A DNA stretch of 64,000 bases, taken from the NCBI GenBank assembly GCA_000953695.1, contig LN554846.1, positions 1,178,001 to 1,242,000 on the forward strand, read 5' to 3'. Under the pieces are notes generated by a model. That model was not told the origin of the DNA and searched no databases. It worked only from the letters and a program-made list of their open reading frames with translations. Position 1 is the first letter of the stretch. Every line of letters starts with the position of its first letter. This document shows, one piece after another, positions 56,608 through 64,000 of the stretch. The translations under genes were made by a program, and so were the position numbers. This stretch comes from Aliivibrio wodanis. Its GTDB lineage: Bacteria > Pseudomonadota > Gammaproteobacteria > Enterobacterales > Vibrionaceae.

Positions 56608-56623
56608 CCAATAACCAATAACC
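56603..56623. repeat. Three tandem copies of AATAACC overlapping a stop codon
   Basis: AATAACC is repeated exactly at 56603, 56610 and 56617; the first copy contains the TAA of the AraC gene. A short slippage-prone tract. Confidence 0.85.
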
Positions 56624-56701
56624 ATTATAGTAAGAATATAAAGCTAATGACTCAAAGAATAAGTCACTAGCTTTAGTATTTAAGTTGATATGTCGATGAG
56701 T

Positions 56702-57511
56702 TTAAAAATCAAACTGAACAATGCGATGTGAAGAAGTAAGACCGGCACGAGTAATGGCTTTTTGTGAGGCAATATTCGTTTTCTCAGTTGAACAGATGGC
56801 GATTAACCCTTTACCGTTTGCTAAAGCAATCAAGTAAGTGAGTACTTGAGTTGCAATGCCTTGACCGCGTTCAGATTCAGCAACAACCATTCCCAAATCA
56901 GCATACTCTGTTTGATACTCGTCAAATAAGCGGCATTCACCTGCAGCCAGTAATTCATTATTCTTCCAGTAACCAAATAACTCTTGGCGGCTAATTAGGT
57001 TTGCATAATACCCAGTAACCCATTCCTCAGGTGCACCTATATTGGTTTTTGCAAATTCAACAAACTCGGCTAGTTGTTCAACCGTTGCTGCTGCCATTGG
57101 TAAGTCAGTCTTTTGTTTTATGGCTTTTTCGATTTGTTGATACATCAGCGTATTTACTTGGGTTTTCGCCGCATGCTCAAGACATAATGATAAATAATGC
57201 GTTTCTGCAGTACTAGAAAATGCGCCAGTCACATCACCAATAAGCTGGTTTTCTTTATTGATAATAGAAGTGAAAATATCATCAGCAAGAGCCTGATTTG
57301 GTTGGTTTACGTAAAACTGAAGTAGGTAACCATCGCTATTTATACAACAAAATCCAATCAACGCTTCATTTTTATAAAAACCAAAATGGTCTGCCATTGG
57401 TACAAATCCGCATAACCACATACCATCTAGTGGCGCTGTAGCTTGCTTAATGTACTCTTTTTTTAGTGTGCTTAATTCTTCTAGTTGTTCAATTTTTTCG
57501 ATAGTGATCAT
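56702..57511 (-). CDS. GNAT-family N-acetyltransferase
   Basis: 269 aa. The C-terminal GNAT domain (about 145-269) has the acetyl-CoA pyrophosphate loop ESERGQGIATQVLTYLIALA and the following NIASQKAITRAG. The N-terminal half (about 1-130) looks like a second, degenerate GNAT-like fold (GFVPMADHFGFYKNEALIGFCCI). Substrate unknown. It is monocistronic; the divergent or upstream neighbour is the purA paralogue terminator. Confidence 0.85.
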   Translation of the reverse strand: MITIEKIEQLEELSTLKKEYIKQATAPLDGMWLCGFVPMADHFGFYKNEALIGFCCINSDGYLLQFYVNQPNQALADDIFTSIINKENQLIGDVTGAFSSTAETHYLSLCLEHAAKTQVNTLMYQQIEKAIKQKTDLPMAAATVEQLAEFVEFAKTNIGAPEEWVTGYYANLISRQELFGYWKNNELLAAGECRLFDEYQTEYADLGMVVAESERGQGIATQVLTYLIALANGKGLIAICSTEKTNIASQKAITRAGLTSSHRIVQFDF

Positions 57512-57648
57512 TGCTTCTACCTGTATAGAGAAAGACTAAATGATGCATAAGACCATCATTTATCTGTTTATTGTTTTGAATTATTTCTTGGTAGAGATTG
57601 TAGGCAAAAGTAAAAAAGGAAGATTGAATAAAAGCGACAGTTTGATCA

Positions 57649-57696
57649 AAAAACCGCACCACCTAAAATTCTCACAAAATAGGGTAGTGCGGTTTT
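57649..57696 (-). terminator. Terminator of the purA paralogue
   Basis: AAAACCGCACCACC pairs with GGTAGTGCGGTTTT across a 20-base loop; on the minus strand TTTTTTGATC follows. Confidence 0.8.
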
Positions 57697-57751
57697 AATT
57701 TTTGATTCTACACATCAGCCATTGAGGTGGATGTATATAATGATATTCGGA

Positions 57752-59008
57752 TTAACGGATGATCATTTGTTCACGTTCAGGACCAACAGACACCATACTT
57801 ACTGGCACGCCCATTAGTTCTTCAATACGTAATACATATGCTTGAGCTGCTTTTGGTAGACTTTCAAAAGTACGACAACCTGTGATGTCTTCTTGCCATG
57901 CTTCCATGTTTTCGTAAACAGGGCTTAATGCTGAAGTTTGAGGCCAGATTGGGTTCTCAGTGTGTTCGCCAGCATAAGACGTACAAATTTTAAGATCCGC
58001 CATGCCACTTAAACAGTCAATTTTTGTTAGTGCGATTTCAGTTGCAGCTTGCAGTTCAACACCGTTGCGCGTTGCTACTGCATCAAAGTAGCCCATATCA
58101 CGTGGACGACCTGTTACTGCGCCATATTCGTTAGCCGCTTCACGGAAGTTATCTTGCTCTTCCATGGCAGTAACTAATGTACCTGTACCAACAGATGAGC
58201 TGAAAGATTTAGCAACGGCAATAATACGTTCAGGACGCAAAGCAGGTAAACCACTACCGATACCTGCATAAGCTGCTGTTACGTTTGAAGAGGTAGTCCA
58301 TGGATATTCACCGTAAACTAAATCACGACCAGCGCCTAACTGTGCTTCAAACAATAAGTTTGCATCGTTTTTCTGCATTACTTTTAGAGGCTCAGTCACG
58401 TTACAGATGAATTTACGCCAAGGAGCAGTCACTTCTAATAGCCATTCTGTCATTTCTTCTGCCGTTTGGCTGAAATCACACGTTGGGTATAGAGCGTTAA
58501 GTTGTGGCATTTTCCAATCAAGCATGAATTGAATGCGTTCAAGCAATACTTCAGGTTGCATTAACCAACCCACAAGGATGCCTTTTTTCATTACACGATC
58601 ACCATACGCAGGAGCAATACCTTGACGAGTTGAACCGTAAGCACCGTCGCCTAAACGTAATTCTTCAAGTGTATCTTCAAGCGCATGAAGAGGAAGACAA
58701 AGTGTAGCACGGTCAGAAATGTGCATTTTTACTTCAATGCCAGCGGCTTTAACTTCTGCGATTTCTTCGCTTAATGCCGCAGGGCTAATTACCATGCCAG
58801 GGCCAAGAACCGCTGTACAATCTGGGTTAAAAATACCGCTTGGAAGTTGGTGTAGCTTAAAGGTACCGAAGTCATTTACCACAGTATGACCGGCGTTATT
58901 ACCGCCCTGAAAACGAATACTTGCAGACGCATCCGCAGCAAGAAAATCAACGATACGGCCTTTACCTTCATCGCCCCAATTAGCACCAACAACAACAATA
59001 GACGGCAT
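57752..59008 (-). CDS. Adenylosuccinate synthetase paralogue (divergent PurA)
   Basis: 418 aa; standard PurA is about 430. The P-loop-like ANWGDEGKGRIVD retains the catalytic Asp, and NNAGHT retains the catalytic His, but the usual GGHNAGH is GGNNAGH. The IMP loop TTGRGIGPAYEDKVARR reads STRQGIAPAYGDRVMKK, so the usual IMP-contact Arg is Lys. The aspartate loop keeps GRPRDMG instead of GRRRRTG. TSSNVTAAYAGIGSGL and the C-terminal SVGPEREQMI are conserved. It stands alone with a dedicated LysR regulator rather than with the housekeeping neighbours of purA, so it may be a conditional or specialised ligase. Confidence 0.85.
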   Translation of the reverse strand: MPSIVVVGANWGDEGKGRIVDFLAADASASIRFQGGNNAGHTVVNDFGTFKLHQLPSGIFNPDCTAVLGPGMVISPAALSEEIAEVKAAGIEVKMHISDRATLCLPLHALEDTLEELRLGDGAYGSTRQGIAPAYGDRVMKKGILVGWLMQPEVLLERIQFMLDWKMPQLNALYPTCDFSQTAEEMTEWLLEVTAPWRKFICNVTEPLKVMQKNDANLLFEAQLGAGRDLVYGEYPWTTSSNVTAAYAGIGSGLPALRPERIIAVAKSFSSSVGTGTLVTAMEEQDNFREAANEYGAVTGRPRDMGYFDAVATRNGVELQAATEIALTKIDCLSGMADLKICTSYAGEHTENPIWPQTSALSPVYENMEAWQEDITGCRTFESLPKAAQAYVLRIEELMGVPVSMVSVGPEREQMIIR

Positions 59009-59137
59009 AACACAAACTCCTAAATGATTAAGACGCTATGCTAATCCCAATAAGTTAATATGAGAAATTAATTATAATTATCGACTTGATAAGAAATCCA
59101 TATATCATATTGGGTGAAATGTATTCAAAAAGAGAGT

Positions 59138-60034
59138 ATGGGAATGCTTGATCTCCATTGGCTTAAAACATTTGTCACGTTAGCTGAATTAAAACACTTT
59201 GGTAAAACAGCGACAGCCCTTCATATGACACAACCCAATGTTAGCTTACACATCAAACAGTTAGAAAATACCACTCGAGTAAAGTTGATTGAGAGAAATC
59301 CCTTTCATTTAACGGAAGCAGGGGCTCGTTTACTACAAACCAGCCAAGACACACTAATGGCATTGCAAGTGTGCCAAGCCGATTTGAATGCGATTAATGA
59401 TATGAGCCGTGGAACACTAACCATTGCGGCTAGTGATATTATTTCGCGTTTATTATTGATTGGGCCATTCCAATTATTTAAGCAAGAGTTCCCGGGTATC
59501 GATTTTTCTCTGCTTAATACCACCTCTTCGCAAGCGTCTGAATTAGTGAAAAGTGCAGAGGCTGATTTAGGCTTTGTTATTGCACAGAAAGAAAGTCAGC
59601 CTCTGCATTTTACTGAATTACAGCAAATAAAATGGTGTGCACTGGGTAATCATCTTGAAGAGTGGCAACAAGCGAATCTTGATCCTACAATTACTCTAGA
59701 TGATGAACCAACATTGATTTTATTAGGTCACGATACGCGAACACGAGACTTACTTGATTTAGCTTTACCATCTTTAAATCTACCTAAATATCGTATCATG
59801 GAGGTGGGTAGTGTAGATGCCCAGATTGATTGGGCTGAGGCGGGATTCGGAGTGGCGATAGTCCCTGAGTTCTCTATTCACCCAAAGCGAAATATTAAAA
59901 CAACAGTAACGCCTTTACCTAAGTTTCCAACAACCAGTTTAGGTTACATTGTGAGACAGAATCAGATTTTATCTAAAGCAATTAAACAGTTACTTAAATG
60001 GGTGGATGAAGAAATTATTCGCTCTCAAAAATAG
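59138..60034 (+). CDS. LysR-family regulator divergent from the purA paralogue
   Basis: 298 aa. The winged HTH (about 1-62; LHWLKTFVTLAELKHFGKTATALHMTQPNVSLHIKQLE) and effector domain (about 90-295; GTLTIAASDIISRLLL, AEAGFGVAIVPEF) are clear. ATG 59138 follows AAGAGAG; an in-frame ATG eight codons earlier is possible. It is divergent from the PurA-like gene over 129 bases, the classic LysR-target arrangement, so it probably regulates that enzyme. Confidence 0.9.
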   Translation: MGMLDLHWLKTFVTLAELKHFGKTATALHMTQPNVSLHIKQLENTTRVKLIERNPFHLTEAGARLLQTSQDTLMALQVCQADLNAINDMSRGTLTIAASDIISRLLLIGPFQLFKQEFPGIDFSLLNTTSSQASELVKSAEADLGFVIAQKESQPLHFTELQQIKWCALGNHLEEWQQANLDPTITLDDEPTLILLGHDTRTRDLLDLALPSLNLPKYRIMEVGSVDAQIDWAEAGFGVAIVPEFSIHPKRNIKTTVTPLPKFPTTSLGYIVRQNQILSKAIKQLLKWVDEEIIRSQK

Positions 60035-60085
60035 GTCGTTTTAAATAAAAATAACGCAGTTAATTATGAAACTTAACGTAATAAG

Positions 60086-60118
60086 AAGCCATTATGATTA
60101 AGGTCATAATGGCTTTTA
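60086..60118. terminator. Bidirectional terminator between the LysR gene and a small ORF
   Basis: AAGCCATTATGA (60086-60097) pairs with TCATAATGGCTT (60104-60115) followed by TTATA; the stop of the minus gene abuts it. Confidence 0.85.
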
Positions 60119-60319
60119 TATTGCTCTCTTTTTCTTTTTCTTTGGTCTTTTTTTCTCAAGTACTTTAGTGAGTAGCTTTCTTTGTGGTTCCGAAATCGGA
60201 AATCGCTCCATTAATTGATTTTGAATATTTAAAAGTAATGTTTTTTCCCATGGTTTAAACACATCAAACTCAAGTAAAATAGCATCATTTACTTTGATGA
60301 AAAGCTCATAATCGTTCAT
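60116..60319 (-). CDS. Small basic hypothetical protein, 67 aa
   Basis: ATG at 60319 with AAGGA upstream. It starts MNDYELFIKVNDAILLEFD, has an amphipathic middle and ends in a strongly basic tail KKRPKKKKKR. Predicted small helical cytoplasmic protein. I recognise no family. The basic tail could contact nucleic acid. It is convergent to the LysR gene and lies between two LysR regulators. Confidence 0.7.
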   Translation of the reverse strand: MNDYELFIKVNDAILLEFDVFKPWEKTLLLNIQNQLMERFPISEPQRKLLTKVLEKKRPKKKKKRAI

Positions 60320-60469
60320 TGGATTCCTTATTATCAAAAGAACCATAGCATAGGTAGTTCGCAAATATCGAGCTATGAAGACGATTTTTTACTAGTAGAG
60401 GCATTTAAATTATCCTTTATAGAAAGGGCGCTTATTTTTCTATTTTTATAGTAGTATGCCACTACTCTA

Positions 60470-61369
60470 TCAGTTCTGTGGCGGTATGATTCTTGTTTGT
60501 ACGGATTTAATCAGCAATTGATAAAGGCACTTGGCAGCAGGACCTGTTTTAGTGCCTTTTGGTAGTGTGAGGTGTAAGGGAACTTGATAACTGGTCGAGC
60601 CCTCTATATCTAAAATTATCATATTTTTATCGTTATGATGTTCAATTATATGCAATGGAAGACGACAATACCCCAATCCTTGCTTAGTGGCTTGCCATGC
60701 ATGATCAAAATTATCAACGGTTATACGCTGGTTTGATTTTAGCCAACCTGCATTTTGTTTATTCTCTAAGCCCAAATCTCGAATGACAATTTGATTGTTG
60801 GTTATTAAATCAGATAGACAAGGGTTAGAAAGTGATGCTAATGGGTGGTGTTTTACAACAACGGGAAACATCTCAACCATACCAAAAGCCTCACAAGAAT
60901 GATTGGTAATAGGCAGAGTAATAATAGAAATATCGGCGCTTTCAGAGGTGACCATATTGGTTGTTTTAGAGAGTGAGGTTTCAATGATTTGAACCGAAGT
61001 CGTACTGTTGTCATCAAGAAATTCAGACATGGCGGAATATAACCATGAACGATCACATAGGTGATCTATCGCGACCGTGATTTCAGCTTCAATGCCTTGA
61101 GATAGTTGTATACTGATCTCTTCAAGCGCTTTTGCTTGCTCAAGCATTGATTGTGCTCTGCGTAATAATGACTTTCCATCATCCGTTAATACCGCTCTAC
61201 GTCCCTCGACTTTAAGTAATGAAACCCCGAGTTGGTCTTCCAGTTTTTTTACGGCATAAATGAGCGTGGTATGGCTTTTATTTAGTGCAATAGCGGCTGC
61301 TTGAATACTGCCCGCTTTATCTATTTCAAATAAAGTTAACCATTGGTCTAACGTTGTTTTTAATCTCAT
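60470..61369 (-). CDS. LysR-family regulator divergent from ydhR
   Basis: 299 aa from ATG 61369. The winged HTH (LDQWLTLFEIDKAGSIQAAAIALNKSHTTLIYAVKKLE) and a rather divergent effector domain (EITVAIDHLCDRSWLY ... ADISIITLPI ... KQGLGYCRLPLHI). A TTG 17 codons upstream is an alternative start without a better ribosome site. It is divergent from ydhR and the membrane-protein gene, so these are its likely targets. Confidence 0.88.
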   Translation of the reverse strand: MRLKTTLDQWLTLFEIDKAGSIQAAAIALNKSHTTLIYAVKKLEDQLGVSLLKVEGRRAVLTDDGKSLLRRAQSMLEQAKALEEISIQLSQGIEAEITVAIDHLCDRSWLYSAMSEFLDDNSTTSVQIIETSLSKTTNMVTSESADISIITLPITNHSCEAFGMVEMFPVVVKHHPLASLSNPCLSDLITNNQIVIRDLGLENKQNAGWLKSNQRITVDNFDHAWQATKQGLGYCRLPLHIIEHHNDKNMIILDIEGSTSYQVPLHLTLPKGTKTGPAAKCLYQLLIKSVQTRIIPPQN

Positions 61370-61504
61370 CTGTCTAAAATACTCACAGTTATACGCAGTT
61401 TTATGAACTTTTCTGTTCAATTTTTGTAGGTATTATAGCATCTATCGCAAGGGAGAAGGCACGCTAAGTACCATTCCAAATGGCTTAATTAGTTGGAGAT
61501 AAAG

Positions 61505-61810
61505 ATGAGTAAATTATTGCAAGTTGATTTTGATTTTACAGGTCCATTTGGTGATGAAATGACAGATATGATGACAGGTTTAGCTGAGTCTATTAACCAA
61601 GAACCGGGTATTATTTGGAAGATTTGGACGACAAGTAAGCAATCTCAACTTGGCGGAGGTATTTATTTGTTTGAAGACGAGGCCTCTGCTCAAGCTTATT
61701 TAGCAATGCATACGGCACGTTTAACTAGCATGGGGATCACTAATATCCGAGGTTATATTTTTGATATTAACGAATCGCTATCAATGATTAATAATGGTCC
61801 AATCGCATAA
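61505..61810 (+). CDS. ydhR: YdhR-family putative monooxygenase
   Basis: 101 aa, same length as E. coli YdhR, a small dimeric ferredoxin-like protein of the antibiotic-biosynthesis monooxygenase type. LLQVDFDFTGPFGDEM, LAESINQEPGIIWKIWT, GGGIYLFEDEASAQAYLAMHTARL and FDINESLS all correspond. ATG 61505 has GGAG 6 bases ahead; an ATG 12 bases upstream is in frame but poorly placed. Substrate unknown. It is followed 21 bases later by a membrane-protein gene, probably co-transcribed. Confidence 0.92.
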   Translation: MSKLLQVDFDFTGPFGDEMTDMMTGLAESINQEPGIIWKIWTTSKQSQLGGGIYLFEDEASAQAYLAMHTARLTSMGITNIRGYIFDINESLSMINNGPIA

Positions 61811-61831
61811 TTTAATTGGATATATAGAGTA

Positions 61832-62203
61832 ATGAGTAACAAAACTTTCTTAACTGTACATGGCACAATTTATACCGTATTTGCTTTGGCGTTGTTTTTT
61901 GGTCCGCATTTAATGTGGCCAATGTATGGTGTCGAGCTAAACGATCAATACGCAGTGTTCTTGTCACAACATACCAGTATTTTCCTAGGCGGTATTGCAG
62001 CCATTAGTTTATTACTGCGTGATATAGGAGATAATCCTATAGCGAAGAAGCTGTTTCTAGCTTTGTTGATCACGAACCTATTGGGCTTGATTATTACCTT
62101 GTATGCAGGAATTACAGGAATATTTGTTGGCTTTGGATGGAGCGATCCTGCCTTCTTTGCTTTACTTTCTATTCTGACTTATATGCAGTTTAGAAAAATA
62201 TAG
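61832..62203 (+). CDS. Small four-helix membrane protein
   Basis: 123 aa with four hydrophobic segments (about 5-25, 43-62, 70-92, 95-118) and short polar loops. No conserved motif is recognised; it resembles small DoxX/DUF-type inner-membrane proteins only in topology. It is translated 21 bases after ydhR behind AGAG, so it belongs to the same operon. Could be a membrane partner of the monooxygenase (inference). Confidence 0.75.
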   Translation: MSNKTFLTVHGTIYTVFALALFFGPHLMWPMYGVELNDQYAVFLSQHTSIFLGGIAAISLLLRDIGDNPIAKKLFLALLITNLLGLIITLYAGITGIFVGFGWSDPAFFALLSILTYMQFRKI

Positions 62204-62212
62204 TCGCTTATA

Positions 62213-62248
62213 AAAAGCCCTGCTGAATAATTTAAGCAGGGCTTTTAT
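62213..62248 (+). terminator. Terminator of the ydhR operon
   Basis: AAAAGCCCTGCT (62213-62224) pairs with AGCAGGGCTTTT (62235-62246) around GAATAATTTA. Confidence 0.9.
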
Positions 62249-62365
62249 ATTATTAGTATATATTCTGATTCTTCTTAAATAGGAACAAGTGAGCTTATTT
62301 GTTCTATTTTTCTTTTATGTTGAGGCGACTACACTATTTCAATTAAAAAAGAATAGGACGAGATA

Positions 62366-63361
62366 ATGAATGAGAAAAAAATAAAGTGGGGTATTGCAGG
62401 ACTTGGGAATATAGCGCATCGATTTGCTCAAGATTTAACTAACAACAGTAAATTAGGTGAGCTACAAGCCGTTGCGGCTAGAAATTGTGATAAAGCAGAG
62501 CAGTTTGCTGTTACCTATAGGGTGATATCACATTATGGAGATTATGAGCAATTAGCGACGGATCCTACCGTTGATATTGTTTATGTGGCGACGATTCACC
62601 CTTACCACAGGCCACTTGTTGAGTTATTTCTTTCTCACCATAAACACGTTTTAGTTGAAAAGCCTGCTTTTACTAACTACCAAGATTGGCAAGACATGCA
62701 ACAACTTGCTAAAGATAATGGCGTCTTATTGCTTGAAGCGATGAAAACCGTTGTGTTTCCTGCTTATCAAGAGTTGAAGACTTTTATGAATGAACACGAG
62801 ATTGTCGTGGATTCAATAGAAGCCTCTTTCGGTAATGAAAATGTGTATGATCCTAATATATTCGTATTTAATCCTGAATTATCAGGAGGAGCGACTCTTG
62901 ATGTTGGGGTATATGGTGTTTGGTTTTATTGTGATTTATGCTATTTCTTTGGGGAAAATGTTCCAACGCCATCGGTATCTATAACTGGGGAGCACCCTGA
63001 ATGGAGAGTTGATGAAAATGTAGAGTTTCTATTTGAAGGTAAAATTAAAGGAAAAATAGGCGCGTCAATTTCAAAAAACTTACCAAGACATGCCATTTTA
63101 AAAGGTGATGGCGTTGAGATCGTCATACATGATAAATGGTGGAACCCATCAAGAATTGATGTGCATTTAAGAGATCAGACTCATACAATTATGCATAACA
63201 GTGGTGGTGGTTTTGAACATGAAATAGATCATTGCTCAGCATTATTACTAAACAATGTTAAAACCTCCTCAGTGCTTAATACCGAGCTCAGTGGGCAGGT
63301 ATTGTCTATACTAGAGCAAACGTTAATCACTAACGGATATGCTCATTTAACAAAAAGATAG
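62366..63361 (+). CDS. Gfo/Idh/MocA-family oxidoreductase
   Basis: 331 aa. The N-terminal Rossmann domain begins KWGIAGLGNIAHRFAQDL, with the EKP motif in HVLVEKPAFTNY (about 97) supplying the catalytic Lys, and the C-terminal substrate domain begins near 125 (MKTVVFPAYQELK; LSGGATLDVGVYG). It is NAD(P)-dependent and probably acts on a sugar or cyclitol derivative (dihydrodiol-dehydrogenase-like subgroup). ATG follows AGGACGAG. The next gene starts 11 bases downstream, implying an operon with an SgrR-like regulator. Confidence 0.9.
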   Translation: MNEKKIKWGIAGLGNIAHRFAQDLTNNSKLGELQAVAARNCDKAEQFAVTYRVISHYGDYEQLATDPTVDIVYVATIHPYHRPLVELFLSHHKHVLVEKPAFTNYQDWQDMQQLAKDNGVLLLEAMKTVVFPAYQELKTFMNEHEIVVDSIEASFGNENVYDPNIFVFNPELSGGATLDVGVYGVWFYCDLCYFFGENVPTPSVSITGEHPEWRVDENVEFLFEGKIKGKIGASISKNLPRHAILKGDGVEIVIHDKWWNPSRIDVHLRDQTHTIMHNSGGGFEHEIDHCSALLLNNVKTSSVLNTELSGQVLSILEQTLITNGYAHLTKR

Positions 63362-63372
63362 AATTTGGAGCT

Positions 63373-64000
63373 ATGGAAAATATAAAACGAAAACTAGAGG
63401 TTTATGAAATATTTTTTCGTAAGTATGGACCTGTAGCATCAAGCTGTAATATCACAGAACTCTCATGGTTATTGAAGGTCAGTGAGCGCCATGTTCAAAC
63501 TGTGATTAAGAGATTAGTTAATGTGGGGTGGGTTGAATGGGAAGCAACGCCTGGCCGCAGCAAAAAAGCAAAATTGAAGTGTCTTAAAGAACCCATTGAA
63601 GCGTGTTATGACTGTGTGTTGAATGTGGTTGATTCTGGTAATACTGACTCTGTTTTAAATATACTAAGCTTTGGTGGACGTAACGCTTCTATTGAGCTTA
63701 AAAAGTATCTTCTTCATTCTAATAAAACGGTACCACGATCGGTTTGTATGCCTTTTCATCGGAAAATTGGCTCGTTATTACCTTATAAAGCAATCTGTCG
63801 TACCGAGCGCTATTTGGTTACTCAAATTTTTCAACGTTTGGTGAGTATTGAAAATGATATCATTTGTCCTGATCTTGCTCATTACTGGGAAAGCGATCTT
63901 TCAGCAACGCAGTGGCGCTTTTATCTTCGAAGTGGAGTTGTGTGCCATGACGGAAATCCGTTAACGGCAAAAGATGTAGTACGTTGCTTAATCAAATTGA
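63373..64000 (+). CDS. SgrR-like transcriptional regulator, 5' part (runs off window)
   Basis: 209 codons present from ATG 63373 (GGAG ahead). The N-terminal winged HTH (about 1-65; ELSWLLKVSERHVQTVIKRLVNVGWVEWEATPGRSKKAKL) is joined, near residue 170, to a family 5 solute-binding-like domain (ICPDLAHYWESDLSATQWRFYLRSGVVCHDGNPLTAKDVV). This is the SgrR architecture: HTH plus oligopeptide-binding-like sensor. In E. coli SgrR responds to sugar-phosphate stress; the present protein lies after a sugar-type oxidoreductase. The 3' end is outside the window. Confidence 0.85.
   Translation, partial: MENIKRKLEVYEIFFRKYGPVASSCNITELSWLLKVSERHVQTVIKRLVNVGWVEWEATPGRSKKAKLKCLKEPIEACYDCVLNVVDSGNTDSVLNILSFGGRNASIELKKYLLHSNKTVPRSVCMPFHRKIGSLLPYKAICRTERYLVTQIFQRLVSIENDIICPDLAHYWESDLSATQWRFYLRSGVVCHDGNPLTAKDVVRCLIKL

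Noticed and set aside
57752-59008. PurA paralogue as phage-type PurZ
   Set aside because: The catalytic Asp of GDEGKG, which PurZ enzymes replace, is retained here, and no phage genes are nearby.

Overview
The window looks like chromosomal DNA of a luminous-clade Vibrionaceae, most likely Aliivibrio fischeri or a close relative. The evidence is the AT-rich base composition, an adjacent LuxM/AinS-type acyl-homoserine-lactone synthase and LuxN/AinR-type hybrid sensor kinase, two chemoreceptors, and the gamma-proteobacterial order yciA-yciB ... trp operon - rnm - yciO ... rluB-yciK-sohB-yciN-topA. This assignment is inference; no database search was run.

Layout. (1) 1-5183: the distal histidine operon (end of hisB, hisH, hisA, hisF, hisIE). 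It is interrupted twice: by a structured repeat between hisH and hisA, and by a Fic-domain gene between hisA and hisF. (2) 5236-6854: an overlapping pair of RNA-modification genes. (3) 6893-9242: an intact IS66-family element with a perfect 8-bp target duplication. (4) 9329-15747: a periplasmic solute-binding protein, an AspS-type pilotin lipoprotein, yciI, a LysR regulator, a pair of secreted proteins, yciA and yciB. (5) 15924-24078: an accessory block bracketed by a broken and an intact copy of the same cation-dicarboxylate/glutamate symporter gene. It carries an MFS exporter with a divergent regulator, two group II intron remnants, a 54-codon small gene, a chemoreceptor and a ToxR/CadC-like membrane regulator. 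(6) 24340-31432: the trp operon trpL-E-G-D-CF-B-A with operator, leader peptide, attenuator and final terminator. (7) 31441-43567: rnm, yciO, ainR-ainS, rluB, yciK, sohB, yciN and topA. (8) 43686-52042: a second chemoreceptor, a DASS carboxylate transporter co-transcribed with a cyclic-nucleotide-domain histidine kinase and a single-domain receiver, D-lactate dehydrogenase and a phosphohexomutase. (9) 52138-64000: an amino-acid exporter cluster (LysE type, AraC regulator, AzlCD), an FAH hydrolase, a second AraC regulator, an acetyltransferase, a divergent PurA paralogue with its LysR regulator, a LysR/YdhR/membrane-protein group, a Gfo/Idh/MocA oxidoreductase and the start of an SgrR-like regulator.

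The most noteworthy observations are these. The fic insertion left the original first six codons of hisF inside hisA and supplied a second, synonymously different copy downstream. A strong ribosome site upstream of ainS drives a 26-codon reading frame that a single-base change in an 8-A run would fuse to ainS. The symporter gene is partly duplicated around the accessory block. Two decayed group II introns share the same domain VI. The PurA paralogue has altered substrate-loop residues. The AraC gene and azlCD share a TTTGTACAA motif in their upstream regions.
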